In this document: piece by piece, positions 1-9,868 of the stretch | Layout of the letters: each line of letters opens with the position of its first letter | Position numbering within the stretch: position 1 is the stretch's first letter | Assembly: GCA_003427395.1 (NCBI GenBank) | Contig: BFEA01000754.1 | Coordinates: 347,322-370,293, forward strand | Reading direction: 5' to 3' | DNA from: Chara braunii | Taxonomy: Eukaryota; Streptophyta; Charophyceae; Charales; Characeae | DNA length: 22,972 nucleotides | Made by a program: the position numbers and the translations under genes | The notes under the pieces: generated by a model | What the model was told of the DNA's origin: nothing | What the model saw: only the letters and a program-made list of their open reading frames with translations | Databases searched by the model: none

Positions 1-540
1 GCTCTTTCCTTTATGGAAAAGAGCTGGCCAGCTCTCGCAGCCTGGCTGGGCTGGCCTGGGCCCAGCAGCTTCCGGAAGGCCCCAGGATGCTGTCTAGATG
101 CAGCAGCTACTGGGCTGCTGGGCCTCGTTCGGTTGGGCGCCCAACTGTCTCTGTATGTGGCTGCGAATCACGCCCAGGGCCTGCATTCTTTGGAAAGGCC
201 CGGTAGGCCGTGGAAATGTCTTCGGTACTCGGCCTGTGTTTCTTTCAACCAACTGGCGCGTCGCAACTGCCTGGACCCCAAATATGAAATTGACNGTCGA
301 GGGCCTCTTGCAAAAAGCCAGGCCCGCCTTCCCTTAGGGCGGGCACCTCCGCCTTCACTTAGGGCGGGTAAGGCTGCAGACAGGGGCCCTACCGAGGACA
401 CTGATCCTCGCAAAATTGCCATCGCGAAATTTGGTAATTCCAGAAATGCCACTCTCCAGCCTTTTTTTTTGTGGTCTTCTTCACACCTTCGATGGGCACA
501 CTCTAGGTGCTGACAAAAAGAGTAGCCCCACCCCAACTAG
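1..540. other. GC-rich segment, no gene assigned
   Basis: Open frames exist on both strands but overlap each other, and none shows a recognisable domain or start context. Visible structure is small: a perfect 16-bp palindrome at 20-35 (AGAGCTGGCCAGCTCT), a short hairpin at 322-344 with arms GCCCGCC/GGCGGGC, and a repeated CTTAGGGCGGG word on either side of about 345. Composition is clearly richer in G+C than the domain that follows. Confidence 0.5.
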
Positions 541-1830
541 ATCTAGAGAATAGTACTGGTTTTGAGTCTCAGTTGAGACTCTTTCTCCTTGATTGTCAGA
601 CATATCACAAAAGAGGAACTTTGAGGCTGAGAGGCGGCATTCTGATCTCAAAGTGCGGTTATTCAAATTAATGGCTGATTCTATCCTTGATTGAACCTAT
701 GTTAGAATTAGTTTTTGTTAGAGCATCAGCCTCATACAAGTGACAGTTCGGATTCCATGAGAAACGGAACCGTCCTATTGGAAGCAATACTCATTTTTTG
801 CTCAGAGAGGCATGTGAGGAGGAACTCAATAAACTCTGAAAGCCTGACTTGCTGGTACAGCAGATCCCGAAGGGCTCAGAAACTTTACAGCGGATCCCGG
901 TGGATACAGAAGGGTCCTAGCGGACTCAGAAACTTGCAGCGGGTCTCAAAGGGCTCAGACGGGTCGACAGTGATGACCAGGGGAACACCAACGATTGTGA
1001 ACATAGGGAATGTCGATTGTCTGTGGTTTGCTAAAACAGGATATAGTGATGCTTGTGGGACAGCAGGAACAGACTAGCACACACAGAGGGGAAGGGACAT
1101 TTCGGAAGACGCAGACCAGCAGACAGTGCCACAGAGAAACAGACTCAGCAGGACTCAAAAACGACTAAGATGTGAGCTCGGCGGAACTCAGACATCACTG
1201 TTCGACTCAACAACAGAGACGCCAGAGTCTGCAGGCCTAGACTCACTTAAGCAAAATGGTGACAGGTTCAGGCTTTTGCTGATCTCCGTAGACTTGAGCA
1301 AGCGGAAATCAGACCAGCAAATGGAAATTAGCAGGGAACAGAGATCGCAGGCTCAGGACTCAACCTGCTTATCTCTGCTGACTTAAACCCAGCCAGTAGA
1401 CACCGCAGACTCAGGAAATGTACTTACCAAGTTTTGGGAACTCAGGTATGAGTTTGGGCTGAGATCTGGACAGACCCAGCCTTAGTGAAACCCACGACAG
1501 CTATCAATAGCAGTCATAGTAAAATCTGAAACTTCAAACTCGGTAAAAACAGCAGCGACTCTCATTCTCCGACAGGCGAAGTTAAGACCTGCAGACCTAG
1601 GATCTGCCAAATCAGACTAAGGCTCAGAGGACTTCAGCACTCAACACGCGTTGACCGAGATCGGTTGCCTACCATCGCACAAATATTGAGGGTCGGGCGT
1701 TGGTCCCTAAGGCCGGGAGACTGCTACTGATGCTGAAGGATGAGAGGAGAAAGTACAAGAACAGGGGCAGTGTTAAGCCACACCCTACGTTGACTTTAAA
1801 CTGGGGCAGGTCATAATAACAACTTTCTCC
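541..1830. repeat. Diverged CTCAG-rich satellite-like DNA
   Basis: Words such as CTCAG, GACTCAG, CAGCGGATCCCG and CAGCAGATCCCG recur throughout, and no reading frame looks like a protein. A local duplication is clear: CTCAGAAACTT occurs at 875 and again at 925 (period 50), each followed by a CAGCGG-type word. The same vocabulary (CAGCGGATCCCG, GGCTCAG) reappears near 3280 beside the 40-bp array. I infer an old, decayed part of the same tandem-repeat domain. No gene is supported here. Confidence 0.45.
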
Positions 1831-3290
1831 TTGAATAGCTTCAAGCTCTGTTTCGAATCTCACTCGAGTTCAGTTGGGGTCTCAGTTTTAATATCAGTAC
1901 AGTTGAAGTTCAGTTCCAACTCCTGCTTTCAGTTTCAAGACAAGTTCCAGTTCAGGTTCAGGTTGAGTCTTGGATTCAATACCAAGTTCAGTCCTTTGAG
2001 TCCAGGTTCAAATGCAGTTTACTATTTTGAACACAGTTTTGAGTTTCATCGAACTTCAATCTGTTTCCGATGGGTCAATCAGTGCACAGCGGACACACTC
2101 CGTTCCCATGAAGCGGGGCAAGCAAGCTCGATCAGTTTGTATATCTTACATAAGCAGCTTTTACTACGAGTCTTGGTAAAATATCAGATCTGTTTCGGAT
2201 CAGGCCTCATCGGAATCTCGTATCTATTTTCAGGTCAATTTTCGACGATCTCATGGCAGTTCTCGCATAAGATTTCGGTGAGATTTCAGAGTGGTTTCAA
2301 GCCGATTCTCAGTTCAGGTTCAGTGAACTCGGTGTAATCTCAGCAGGTTCAGATCACTCTCAGCAAGTTCATCCCAGACTTAGCAAACTCAATTTTATCT
2401 TGGTAAGTTCAGATCAGACTCACCAAAATCAGTTTCATCTCGTCAAATTCAAACAAGTTTCGAGTAAGTCCAAACAAGTGAGATTCAGGGAAACTCGGTT
2501 GAGCTTCAGGGAGGTGTTCATTTCTGATTCAGTAACCTCAGTCCAGTTCTCAGCAATTTCAGTTCAGTTTTCTTAAGTTCAGTCTCAAAGGATACAGTCT
2601 TTTCAAATTCATTTCGGTTTCAGTAAGNTCAGTGAGATCAGTTTCATCTTTTCAAGTTCAATTTAAGTTTGAGTAAGCTCACTGCAGATTCAGTGAACTC
2701 AGATCAGTTTCAGTAAGCTCACNGCANATTTAGTGAACTCATGTCAGTTTCAGTAAGTTCAGTGCAGATTCAGAGAACTGAAATCAATCTCANTAAGTTC
2801 AGTTCAGCCTCGGTGAGCTCAGATCAACGAGCTCAGTTTCAACAAGTCCGATTCAGTGTCATCTCTTCAAGTTCATTTCAGTTCCAGTAAGTTCAGTGAG
2901 ATTGGACCGGGTTTCAGTTTCATCTCTTCGAGTTCAATTCAGTTTGAGTAAGTTCGGTGAGTTCAGTTTCATCTCAGCAAGTTCAGTCTAGTTTCCATTT
3001 CATATCCAAGTGCAGCATCANTGAGCTCAGATCAGTTTCAGTGAGCCCATTTCAGATTCAGAGAAATCGGATCAATTTCAACAAATTCACTTTGGACTCA
3101 GTGAAGTCAGCCTAGTTTCCAGCAAGTTCAGTTCAGACCTGATTTCATATTTAACTGCGGCTTTCAGGGAAAGCATCAACTCAGTTCTCAGTTCGGTCAC
3201 AGTGACCTCGATACTAGTGAGTTCAATTCTCAGTCTCATTGAGTTCAGACTCTGTGAACTTTATCGATGATCTCAATTTATTCAGCGGAT
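1831..3290. repeat. TTCAG-rich degenerate satellite with 20/40-bp periodicity
   Basis: The segment is made of variants of AGTTCAGTTTCAGTAAGTTC. The periodicity is cleanest at 2661-2820: four 40-bp units start at 2661, 2701, 2741 and 2781, each built from two related 20-bp halves (GATCAGTTTCAGTAAGCTC and ACTGCAGATTCAGTGAACTC types). Elsewhere the units are diverged, but phrases such as TTTCATCT(C)TTCAAGTTCA and CAGTTTCAGTAAG still recur. Scattered N bases fall inside the array. A plus-strand open frame at 1831-2337 simply follows the repeat and is not considered a gene. Confidence 0.7.
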
Positions 3291-3311
3291 CCCGTTCTCA
3301 GGGGACATAGC

Positions 3312-3631
3312 GCTGGTCACAGCGGACAGTTCCGGCGACAGCAGCGACAGTGCTGGCCATAGCGGACAGTTCCGGTGATAGCAGCGACGATGCTGGCCAC
3401 ATCGGGAGGTCTCAGTGGTAGCAGTCATGATGCTGGTCACAGCGGACAGTTCCGGTGATAGCAGCGAGAATGTTGGCCACAGCGGGAGGTCCCGGTGGCA
3501 GCAACAACGACGCTGGTCATAGCAGGCAATCANGGAGACAACAGCGGTAACGCTGGTTTTAGCGGGGTCNCCTGGTGACAGCAACAACAGTTATGTCACA
3601 GCAAGTGCTCTCGGTGACATCAGCACTCGAC
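3312..3631. repeat. 40-bp tandem array with A/B alternation
   Basis: Seven clear units of exactly 40 bp start at 3312, 3352, 3392, 3432, 3472, 3512 and 3552, with a degenerate eighth at 3592. The typical start is GCTGGTCACAGCGG. Units alternate: those at 3312, 3352 and 3432 carry the CGGACAGTTCCGG form, while those at 3392 and 3472 carry the CGGGAGGTC form, so an 80-bp higher-order unit is emerging. Because 40 is not a multiple of three, each unit would be read in a different frame, which argues against coding even though a minus-strand frame crosses it. Confidence 0.85.
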
Positions 3632-4440
3632 AAGACTGATCAGATGATATGTGAGCAATTTCGGAATCAGCGAGTATCTGAGTATAGCNGACTCAAGGCG
3701 AGGTTTTATAAAGCACGACAGATATATTGAAAAGAGCATACTCAAGATTTGAGTACAGTCATCATAAACATACCGCAGCAGACCTTCTCAAGATGTACTT
3801 GGACNTGGTGTCAGATGCTCTGAGAGATCGAGATTGAGGTCGAGAGTGAGAGGGGAGAGTGAGAGCACAGACACTGAGCACTGACCATGTCCTTGTCATT
3901 GTACTCTTGAGATGATATGAGCTCTCACTTTTCCCTCATTCATCTTGTCTTTGCCTTGAGTCAGTCAGTCTTGGTTCTCTCTTTTGGCATTGCTTGATGA
4001 TTGTATCTCATTGCTGATCATGTCACAGTTCTCAAATTCCTAAATTGGCATCTCGATACACTCATGACATGTTTATTTTACTTTTATTATTTGTAATATC
4101 ATTTCTAATCCGAATCACAATCAAAGATTCCTTAGACCGGGGTCCGGCGAAGATCGCAATTGAAGGGTCTCGCTCGAAGCCGGCCGCACACAACAGGAAG
4201 GGATTTTGCTCTATTTAAATTTAATTATTTACTTATTGCAAAAATCAGCACAAAATCTTGCGTGACAGCCTGTTGGTTTTTCGGTCGCCCGTAGAGGCCC
4301 GACTGAGAAAAAGTGCGACAAAAATTGCGTCTAACATTCCTGTCCAGTGGTGGGCCAAAACCGAGGCAATCAATAAATCGTGGGCACGAAGAGTTTTTAT
4401 GTATTAATTATTAATTATTATTTATTATTTTATTTATGGG
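3632..4440. other. Intergenic, no gene assigned
   Basis: The first part (to about 3880) still contains CTCAG words and GAGA-rich DNA. About 3880-4130 is plain sequence with TGAGTCAGTCAGTC-like words. From about 4130 the sequence changes character (CCGGGGTCCGGCGAAGATCG, then AGCCGGCCGCACAC), which might be the edge of an old transposable element, but I see no terminal repeat pair, primer-binding site or domain to prove it. 4400-4440 is an A/T microsatellite of TTAATTATT type. Confidence 0.35.
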
Positions 4441-4559
4441 TTTTATTTTAATTTGTTGATGCTTAACTGCTGGTTGTCAGAGAGTCTGTTTGTTGGGGCA
4501 TGGTTGTTGTCTATGGGACTTGCTGGTTTTGCAGGTATACAAATACTTATCTGAAGTTC

Positions 4560-4740
4560 CCAGGTCAGAAAAAAGAAAAAGGGTTTGGTATCCCCTCCCT
4601 TTTGTCTGAGAAGTTGAGGAGACACCTCACTCAGGCCAGAGAAAGAAAACAAGGGTTTGGTAGCTCCATCAAGTGAGGAGCTGAGAAGATCTCTCTGACC
4701 AAAGAACAGAAAAGAGGGTTTGGTATACCCTGCGCCCAGC
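4560..4740 (-). repeat. Three-copy repeat with coding-like period, possible protein remnant
   Basis: On the plus strand AGGGTTTGGTA occurs three times (near 4579, 4650 and 4712), each preceded by an A/G-rich stretch and followed by variants of CTGAGAAG. The spacings are about 70 and 60-odd bases. Read on the minus strand, all three copies stay in one open frame (4832-4443) and give TKPSFLFFGQRDLLSSS, TKPLFSFSGLSEVSPQLL and TKPFFFFLTWELQ. Keeping one frame suggests these are, or were, protein repeats. I recognise no family, and the frame has no convincing start or flanking domain. It could also be a minisatellite that stays open by chance. Confidence 0.35.
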
Positions 4741-4832
4741 CTAGCAGATAGAGTGAGTACCCCCGTTATTGGGGTCATCCTTGGCATAGATGTCTGATCA
4801 AGAACTAAGGTAACCTCCATATGAAGGACCAA

Positions 4833-5239
4833 CGGTTGAACAAGTCAGACAAGCAGACAAAATCCTTCTTAAAATTTTATTTGGTGGCCGACAAGCGGCC
4901 TGGTTCACGAGGAACCTGCATCCTTGGCCTTAAGGAAGCCAAACTCTCAGGCCTAGAACGTTTTGGAGTGGATAGTGAACTGGAATTTTTGTAAGCCGAA
5001 ATCAGACTCAGAAAGCTGAAAAGAAGTCGCGCTTATATAAGACATAAAAAACGGCCATGAGCTCGAGCTAGAAAAGAAAGAGGAGAAAGAAGATGCTGAA
5101 GAGAATGCAGTGACTGGGATGATGGAGTGATAAGACGGCACATGAGACAGAAGGACGCGGAGCTGGCAGTATGGTCTTGCTTACTGCCGAAGTAGATGGA
5201 GCTCTGGGATATAAGGAGGAGAAGAGGCGTTAGGCGTAC
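4833..5239. other. No gene assigned
   Basis: Nothing convincing is seen. A minus-strand frame continues from the exon at 5240-5476 down to 5033, but its composition changes sharply at the candidate splice donor, so I treat this part as probable intron or non-coding sequence. Confidence 0.3.
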
Positions 5240-5476
5240 CAGATGCGCATCGAATTTCTTGCGAAGGAACTCCATCATGTCTTGGGATGGAGTTCTCTCG
5301 TACCACCCTCCTAACGGGTAACGAGGGTGTGGCCTTAAACGGCCATAGCCTCGCGGCTCTTCATCTTCCTCCTCCTCAGAGTTATAACCTCGCTGTGCCC
5401 TAGTCGGCGGCTCTTTTTTTGCCTTCCCTATCCTACCTCCCCTTCCTCTACCCTGCCCACGACGCGCCTCAGGCAT
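5240..5476 (-). CDS. Possible 5' exon of an unknown protein (RG-rich, acidic)
   Basis: From the ATG at 5476-5474 the frame encodes 79 residues: MPEARRGQGRGRGGRIGK, then an acidic patch (NSEEEEDEEPRGYGR), then a more globular stretch with GGWYERTPSQDMMEFLRKKF. The N-terminus is a basic GR-rich patch, as in nucleic-acid-binding proteins and in some retrotransposon Gag starts. Immediately after FDAHL a GTACGC donor lies at 5239-5234, and past it the residue composition turns hydrophobic and Ser/Leu-rich, so an exon end is plausible. No partner exon was found downstream on the minus strand. I do not recognise the family; a degenerate Gag remnant is possible but unproven. Confidence 0.35.
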
Positions 5477-5530
5477 GATGCAGAATGAACGGCCGTCAAG
5501 GGAGAAGAAAAGGAGTAGATGATATAGCAC

Positions 5531-5950
5531 TAAGAGCTATGACAAGAATGGTGGTGTAAGCGAAGTTCACAACTAACGGATTAGAAAATCAGGAAGTAAG
5601 GGGCTATTAAAGAGAGAGGATGGAAAAATGGTTGAGCGGGATATGGAGAACCACCATTTAATACAAAAAGATGAGCAATGAGAGGAAAGATTAATGCAGA
5701 GAAAAATAAGACTAGCGTAGAAAAGAGGGACGATCGTAGAAAAGAAAGACGGACGTGGGAAAGGAAAGCGGATATGGGAAAGAAGGTGAACGCTGAGAGA
5801 AAGAAGTGGTTAGTGCGGAAAGAGAAGTGAACGCAGAGAAAAGGGAGGGTCAAAGCGAGCGCTGAAGGAGAGGATGGGCGCTGAAGGTAAGACGGAAAGC
5901 TAGCTGCGTTGAACCGCAGTGCGGATATCACAATGAGCAACTAATAGAAA
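5531..5950. repeat. Purine-rich tract containing a 19-bp minisatellite
   Basis: The plus strand is strongly A/G-biased. From 5717 a degenerate tandem repeat of GTAGAAAAGAAAGACGGAC type begins, with units starting at 5717, 5736, 5755 and 5774 (19 bp each), then 5793 (20 bp), 5813 (21 bp) and a last unit near 5834-5855. A minus-strand open frame over the block is Phe/Ser/Leu-rich only because of the purine bias and is not taken as a gene. Long mirror-like purine tracts can form triplex DNA, but that is not shown here. Confidence 0.6.
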
Positions 5951-6234
5951 AGAATGAGAATGTCGTTTGCTCGTATTAGTTTTATAATGGAAGTGCGTTG
6001 CGTTTTAACCCAGCGTGGATGCTGGGTGGGGGTTTGGTATTATGTCGGAGGGCGCGGTATCCCGGCCCTCCTCTGTGTACCAAGTTCCTGTTTGGTACTT
6101 GTCCTCGCTCTTATGCTCTGGCCTATATATGTAGCTTGGACCCCTGTTGTTCCTGGTACCCAGGCTGTGCCTCGGCGCGGACCAGTCCCGGTGACGTTGC
6201 CCTCAACAAAAGGGGTGCGCCACAGGACTTTCAT
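5951..6234. other. GC-rich segment left of the MITE, no gene assigned
   Basis: Several overlapping short frames exist on both strands with no recognisable product. The composition matches the DNA right of 6762, which fits one GC-rich block interrupted by the AT-rich element at 6235-6761. Confidence 0.35.
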
Positions 6235-6761
6235 TGGTCAACAGAAAAATTTCCTAGAATTAAATAATCATTCTAGAGTAAAATTACATTCTAAATTTTA
6301 AATTTTCATTCCATCTTAAAAAATGTCATTCTAATTTTAAAATTTTCCGTCTTACTTGAAAAATTTCCTTTCAAGAATGGGGTATCCCTTCTTATTTGAA
6401 CTGCATGCTAAAGATGGAATGAAAGTCTGGATGAGTTCATGAAATATTTTAATTGGACTGTCATTCTAAGTAAGGATTTCCAGTCATAAATATGTTAATC
6501 CAACCTAAATTAGACGATATTTGTTGTAGTAAAAAGTCTAATTAAAACATTTCATAAACTCGTCCATACTTTCATTCCATTTTTAACAAATAGATATAGT
6601 TGGAAAAGAAAGCTCATATTTAGATGGGAACTCATCAAATTAAATTGGAAAGTTTAGAATTGGACAAACATTCGAATGATAACTTATAAATATGAAGGAT
6701 TTTTTTTTTATGGAATGTTTTTTCAACTTTCATTTCTCATGGGAATTTTTCTGTTGGTCCA
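6235..6761. mobile_element. Palindromic MITE-like (foldback) element
   Basis: The ends are inverted copies: TTGGTCAACAGAAAAATTTC at 6235-6254 and, reverse-complemented, TGGACCAACAGAAAAATTCC from about 6742-6761. A second, internal inverted repeat is longer: 6414-6458 and 6536-6580 are 45-bp arms matching at about 40 positions, around a centre near 6497. The roughly 527-bp element is AT-rich, has no coding capacity, and sits abruptly inside GC-rich DNA. These features fit a non-autonomous DNA transposon. I could not define a clear target-site duplication, so the superfamily is unknown. Confidence 0.7.
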
Positions 6762-7408
6762 CGCAGGCTCGGCGCCCTGCTATACAGCAGAGCACAACCA
6801 GCCTGTGACTGTGGTAGCCGCCGGGTTCGCCCTGGGACACGAAGGTGAGAAGACCGGTGCTATCTTTTCTGCTGCGTGCCGATCGCGCCCTAGGCAAGTT
6901 ATGGGTCAGGTGCATGATACTGACAGCAGTCTAGAAGTTAGAAAGTTAAACAAAAAGCAACAAGAAAATAAAAATAGAAAATCAGAGGTCTGATTAATGT
7001 GGTTCCACTACTAGCTTTAGTTCGGGGGAAATCGGATGGCCTCCGAACCCCACTTATCGTTGCGTCTAACTTCTTTTGTTATTTTTTTTTAATTTATTGT
7101 TACCATTATCCTTTTTTTTGCCTTCTTTGACTGGTCTGTCGTTTCGTGGGGAGGACGACAAGACTGGGCTTCGAACTCGAGCGGTGGTATTGCAGTTTAG
7201 ACGGGCCCAACTCTTCAACTATCACATGTACCGGGTTTGAGCGTCTAGGTTCCGCTCGGTAGGACCCCAGCAGAAATAGGGGAAGTGTGAAAAGAAAGGA
7301 AGAGAGGTAAGGATGAAAATCGGGTTTGGGCTTGTGCGTGGACTTACATCGCTATCTAGGCGAAGCTGTGGCGCAAAGAAAATTTGAAGTGCCACCTTTT
7401 CTTTCCTC

Positions 7409-7445
<37 letters not shown>

Positions 7446-8442
7446 GTTGTTATTAATTAGTTCCCCCATTTCCAGTTTTTCGCCCGTCGATCTGTCATTC
7501 CATAGGGAAGGCTGCCTATTCGAGTTTCGGACTGTAACTGTCGTCTCATGATCAGGGTCTTATCGACCCCTCGTAAATTGTCTGAACTAGACCTGTCTGT
7601 CCGAGCCACGTGGACCCCGGTGGCCAGGTTAAGAGGCAGATACAGTAAGGACTAAAAAGAAAAAAAAATACATATAGGAAAAGAAAGGGTAGGAATCTCA
7701 GACGCGTGTGTGAACGAGGGGCACGGTTCAGGCAAGGTTGCTGCACAGGGAGATTCTGGGGCGCAGCCCTTTATTTCCCTTTCCTCTTCCAACGATTATT
7801 ATCATTATTTTATTACTATTGTCTTTATTACTATTTTTATTATTATTGCTTAGATTTTCTATTTTCGAATTTGGCGTGTTGGCCTGTCTTTTTCCCGAGA
7901 AGCCAACGGTTCGATTTATGAGTCAGCGGCGCATGGCCAAAGTAGGCCTGCCTTGCATATATTCAGCGGGTGAGCTCCGAACTGACGCCGTGTGGTTAGG
8001 CTCCAAAAGAAGGGGAGGGCGACCCGCGGCCGCATTGGTAGGAGGTTTATCATCCCTCAGAAGGGTCATAAGCCCCCTCCTTGCCATCGGACACGGGTAC
8101 CCGATAGAGGTAGGCTGATGATACGATTTGAAGAGGGCTGGAGATCCGCCGGTATCCCGTTATAGGACCACTGCACATTGGCACTAACGGCAGACACAGG
8201 GTCTCCATTATCTTTATAAGCGAAAGCGGTTTTCCGTTTTTCTTTACAGGGGCACAGAGAAGTGCGTTTGTTGTTTTGGTCGGTAAGATCTATTGGTGGA
8301 ACAGGCCCTCCGCTCTCGGTCGCCTGGGTTGGCCAGTGTTCTCACGTGGTGGAGAGCAGGGTGGCGAGGTGAGAGATCGGTCGGCCTATCGTGCATGCGC
8401 GCGTCGAGTATCGACACTCACTATTTATAGTGGGGAGTAGTT
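6762..8442. other. Mixed-composition DNA with microsatellites, no gene assigned
   Basis: No protein domain was recognised. There is a (TTA)n microsatellite at about 7411-7455 and a looser TTATTA-rich run at about 7793-7852. Towards the right end a TTTATAAG box at 8213-8220 and a pyrimidine-rich acceptor-like TTTTTCTTTACAG ending at 8249 precede the frame at 8443, so the last 230 bases may be the 5' region of that gene. Both signals are weak taken alone. Confidence 0.3.
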
Positions 8443-8985
8443 GTGGGGTTGGCACTACACGGCTATAGGCCTGGGTGTTGGCGGCACACGGTGCGCTGGG
8501 TTCCACTGTCGGGTGAAGGCCCTCTGATTACGACGACCCTGAACTATGATGGGGGAGAAGTAGTCCGACTGAAGGTCTACATAGAAGGGGGGAGAGAGGA
8601 GGAGATGCGAGGTGATGAATGGCTGCAGGCTGCCATTTCCAAAGCGCGCGACAGGACTGAGCGGAGGTGCAGACGAGACGGGGTGACCATGGGCTTGAAG
8701 GTGACGGTCATCTATCACGAGACCAAGTCATCAACTGGGATCGAGACAAGGGAAGAACAACATAACGAGAGAGACTCGGGTGGGGAAAGCGAAATGAGCG
8801 AGGCTGACCGAGAGACGGATCTCAGGTCCTAGAACAAACCCGACGAGATCCAAAAGCACCACCGAGCTGCGGAGCCGGTGGAAAAGGGACATGAGGCCAA
8901 CTCACGACAGCCGACTCCTCGAGGCTGTGGGACCGGAGGCCGCGGAACCGGAGGAAAACAGAGTAAAGGTAAGAAACGGGTATGA
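8443..8985 (+). pseudogene. Unknown protein frame interrupted by one in-frame TAG
   Basis: From 8443 a frame of 129 codons has protein-like composition (for example LITTTLNYDGGEVVRLKVYI and GVTMGLKVTVIYHET), then an acidic, polar tail. It stops at TAG 8830-8832, but the same frame continues open for about 50 codons (NKPDEIQKHHRAAEPVEKGH, then a Gly/Arg-rich RGCGTGGRGTGGKQSK) to TGA 8983-8985. A strong donor-like AAAG|GTAAGA lies at 8965-8973, so the coding part may instead end there and splice onward. No ATG begins the frame: 8443 is GTG, and the frame is open back to a TAG at 8428-8430 that could also belong to an acceptor (TTTATAG|TGG). I recognise no family. A decayed gene or Gag-like remnant is most likely; TAG readthrough is a less likely option. 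Confidence 0.35.
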
Positions 8986-9043
8986 GACATGACATGCGAT
9001 ATGCTGGGGGCGCCAACATAAAAATTGTGGGAAATTTTCATCT

Positions 9044-9868
9044 AGTTTTCAACTTGGGCACAACACTGGACCAGCATTGGAAGTACGTGAAATGATGCGG
9101 CCAACCGTTTAGGAGGGTCGGGTTCATGTTTCCAACTGTTTAGCAACATGAGGCCAACATGTTTTCAACATGTGTTCAACGTTGGTCCAACATATTTCCA
9201 ACACGTTTCCAACAAGTATGTGCTGAAAAATTTATGCTCTTAAGTTCCCAGCAATGCAGTTCACTACTGCGTGGAAATGGTGGCGCACGTGACCTCATTT
9301 CACCTTTACGTGGTCCGCGATAGTGAACCGTGATGTTCTCGTGGCTGCGCGGGTCACAGAGGTGCACGTTTGAGAAAATGGATGGGCGAGCTATGTAATG
9401 AGACGAAGGGGTTGATTGGGCAAAAAAAAAAACAAATGGGCAATAAAAGAAGGGTGGAGACGAAAGTGTTCGAGAAAAGGAAAAAACAAAAAAACAATAA
9501 AAAATGCACACGATACTAAACCGTCACAGAAGTGCGGTTGAACGTGCGTTATTTACATCAACAGAAAAAAATGTCGTGTTATTGAAAGCAAGTTTATCAC
9601 ATACCTTTGCGAATAACAACAGATTATTAACAGTTTATAAACTGTTTGACGAAGGGGTTCATGAATATAAACAGAAAGTCAATCAATCTGGTTTGGTGAA
9701 ACATTGATCATGTTCTCTGTGTTGTTATGGTTGTTTTAAACTGTATACAAACAATTTAACAACAGTTGATATTCTGTTGAACATTTTGCGCATGTGTTGA
9801 AAATCTGTTGATAAACAGTTGTTATCATGTTGAAATCATATTGGAATCATGTTGGAATAATATGGTTA
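9044..9868. mobile_element. Foldback-like element with inverted arrays of ~11-bp repeats
   Basis: At about 9127-9219 the plus strand is a run of 10-12-bp units of TTTCCAACATG type (for example CCAACATGTTTTCAACATG). At about 9765-9858 the same motif recurs in the opposite orientation, with exact 11-bp spacing in ATCATGTTGAA, ATCATATTGGA, ATCATGTTGGA. Outlying copies extend the arms to about 9044 and 9868. The roughly 500-bp middle contains a small plus-strand frame (67 codons, 9504-9707) without recognisable features. Inverted arrays of short repeats around a unique centre are typical of foldback elements and of transposase-binding subterminal arrays. Exact ends and target duplications are not resolved. 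Confidence 0.6.

Noticed and set aside
1831-2337. 168-codon plus-strand frame
   Set aside because: It lies inside the TTCAG satellite and its Phe/Ser/Gln-rich product follows the repeat.
3282-3587. 101-codon minus-strand frame
   Set aside because: It covers the 40-bp tandem array; the unit length is not a multiple of three, so the frame is open by chance.
4130-4440. LTR retrotransposon end
   Set aside because: A GC-rich block with element-like texture is present, but there is no matching repeat, primer-binding site, polypurine tract or coding domain.
5581-5940. 119-codon Phe/Ser/Leu-rich minus-strand frame
   Set aside because: Follows the purine-rich 19-bp minisatellite and looks like composition bias only.
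7171-7250. tRNA-like words (TTCGAACTC, GGGTTTGAGC)
   Set aside because: No acceptor stem or anticodon arm of correct spacing could be drawn on either strand.
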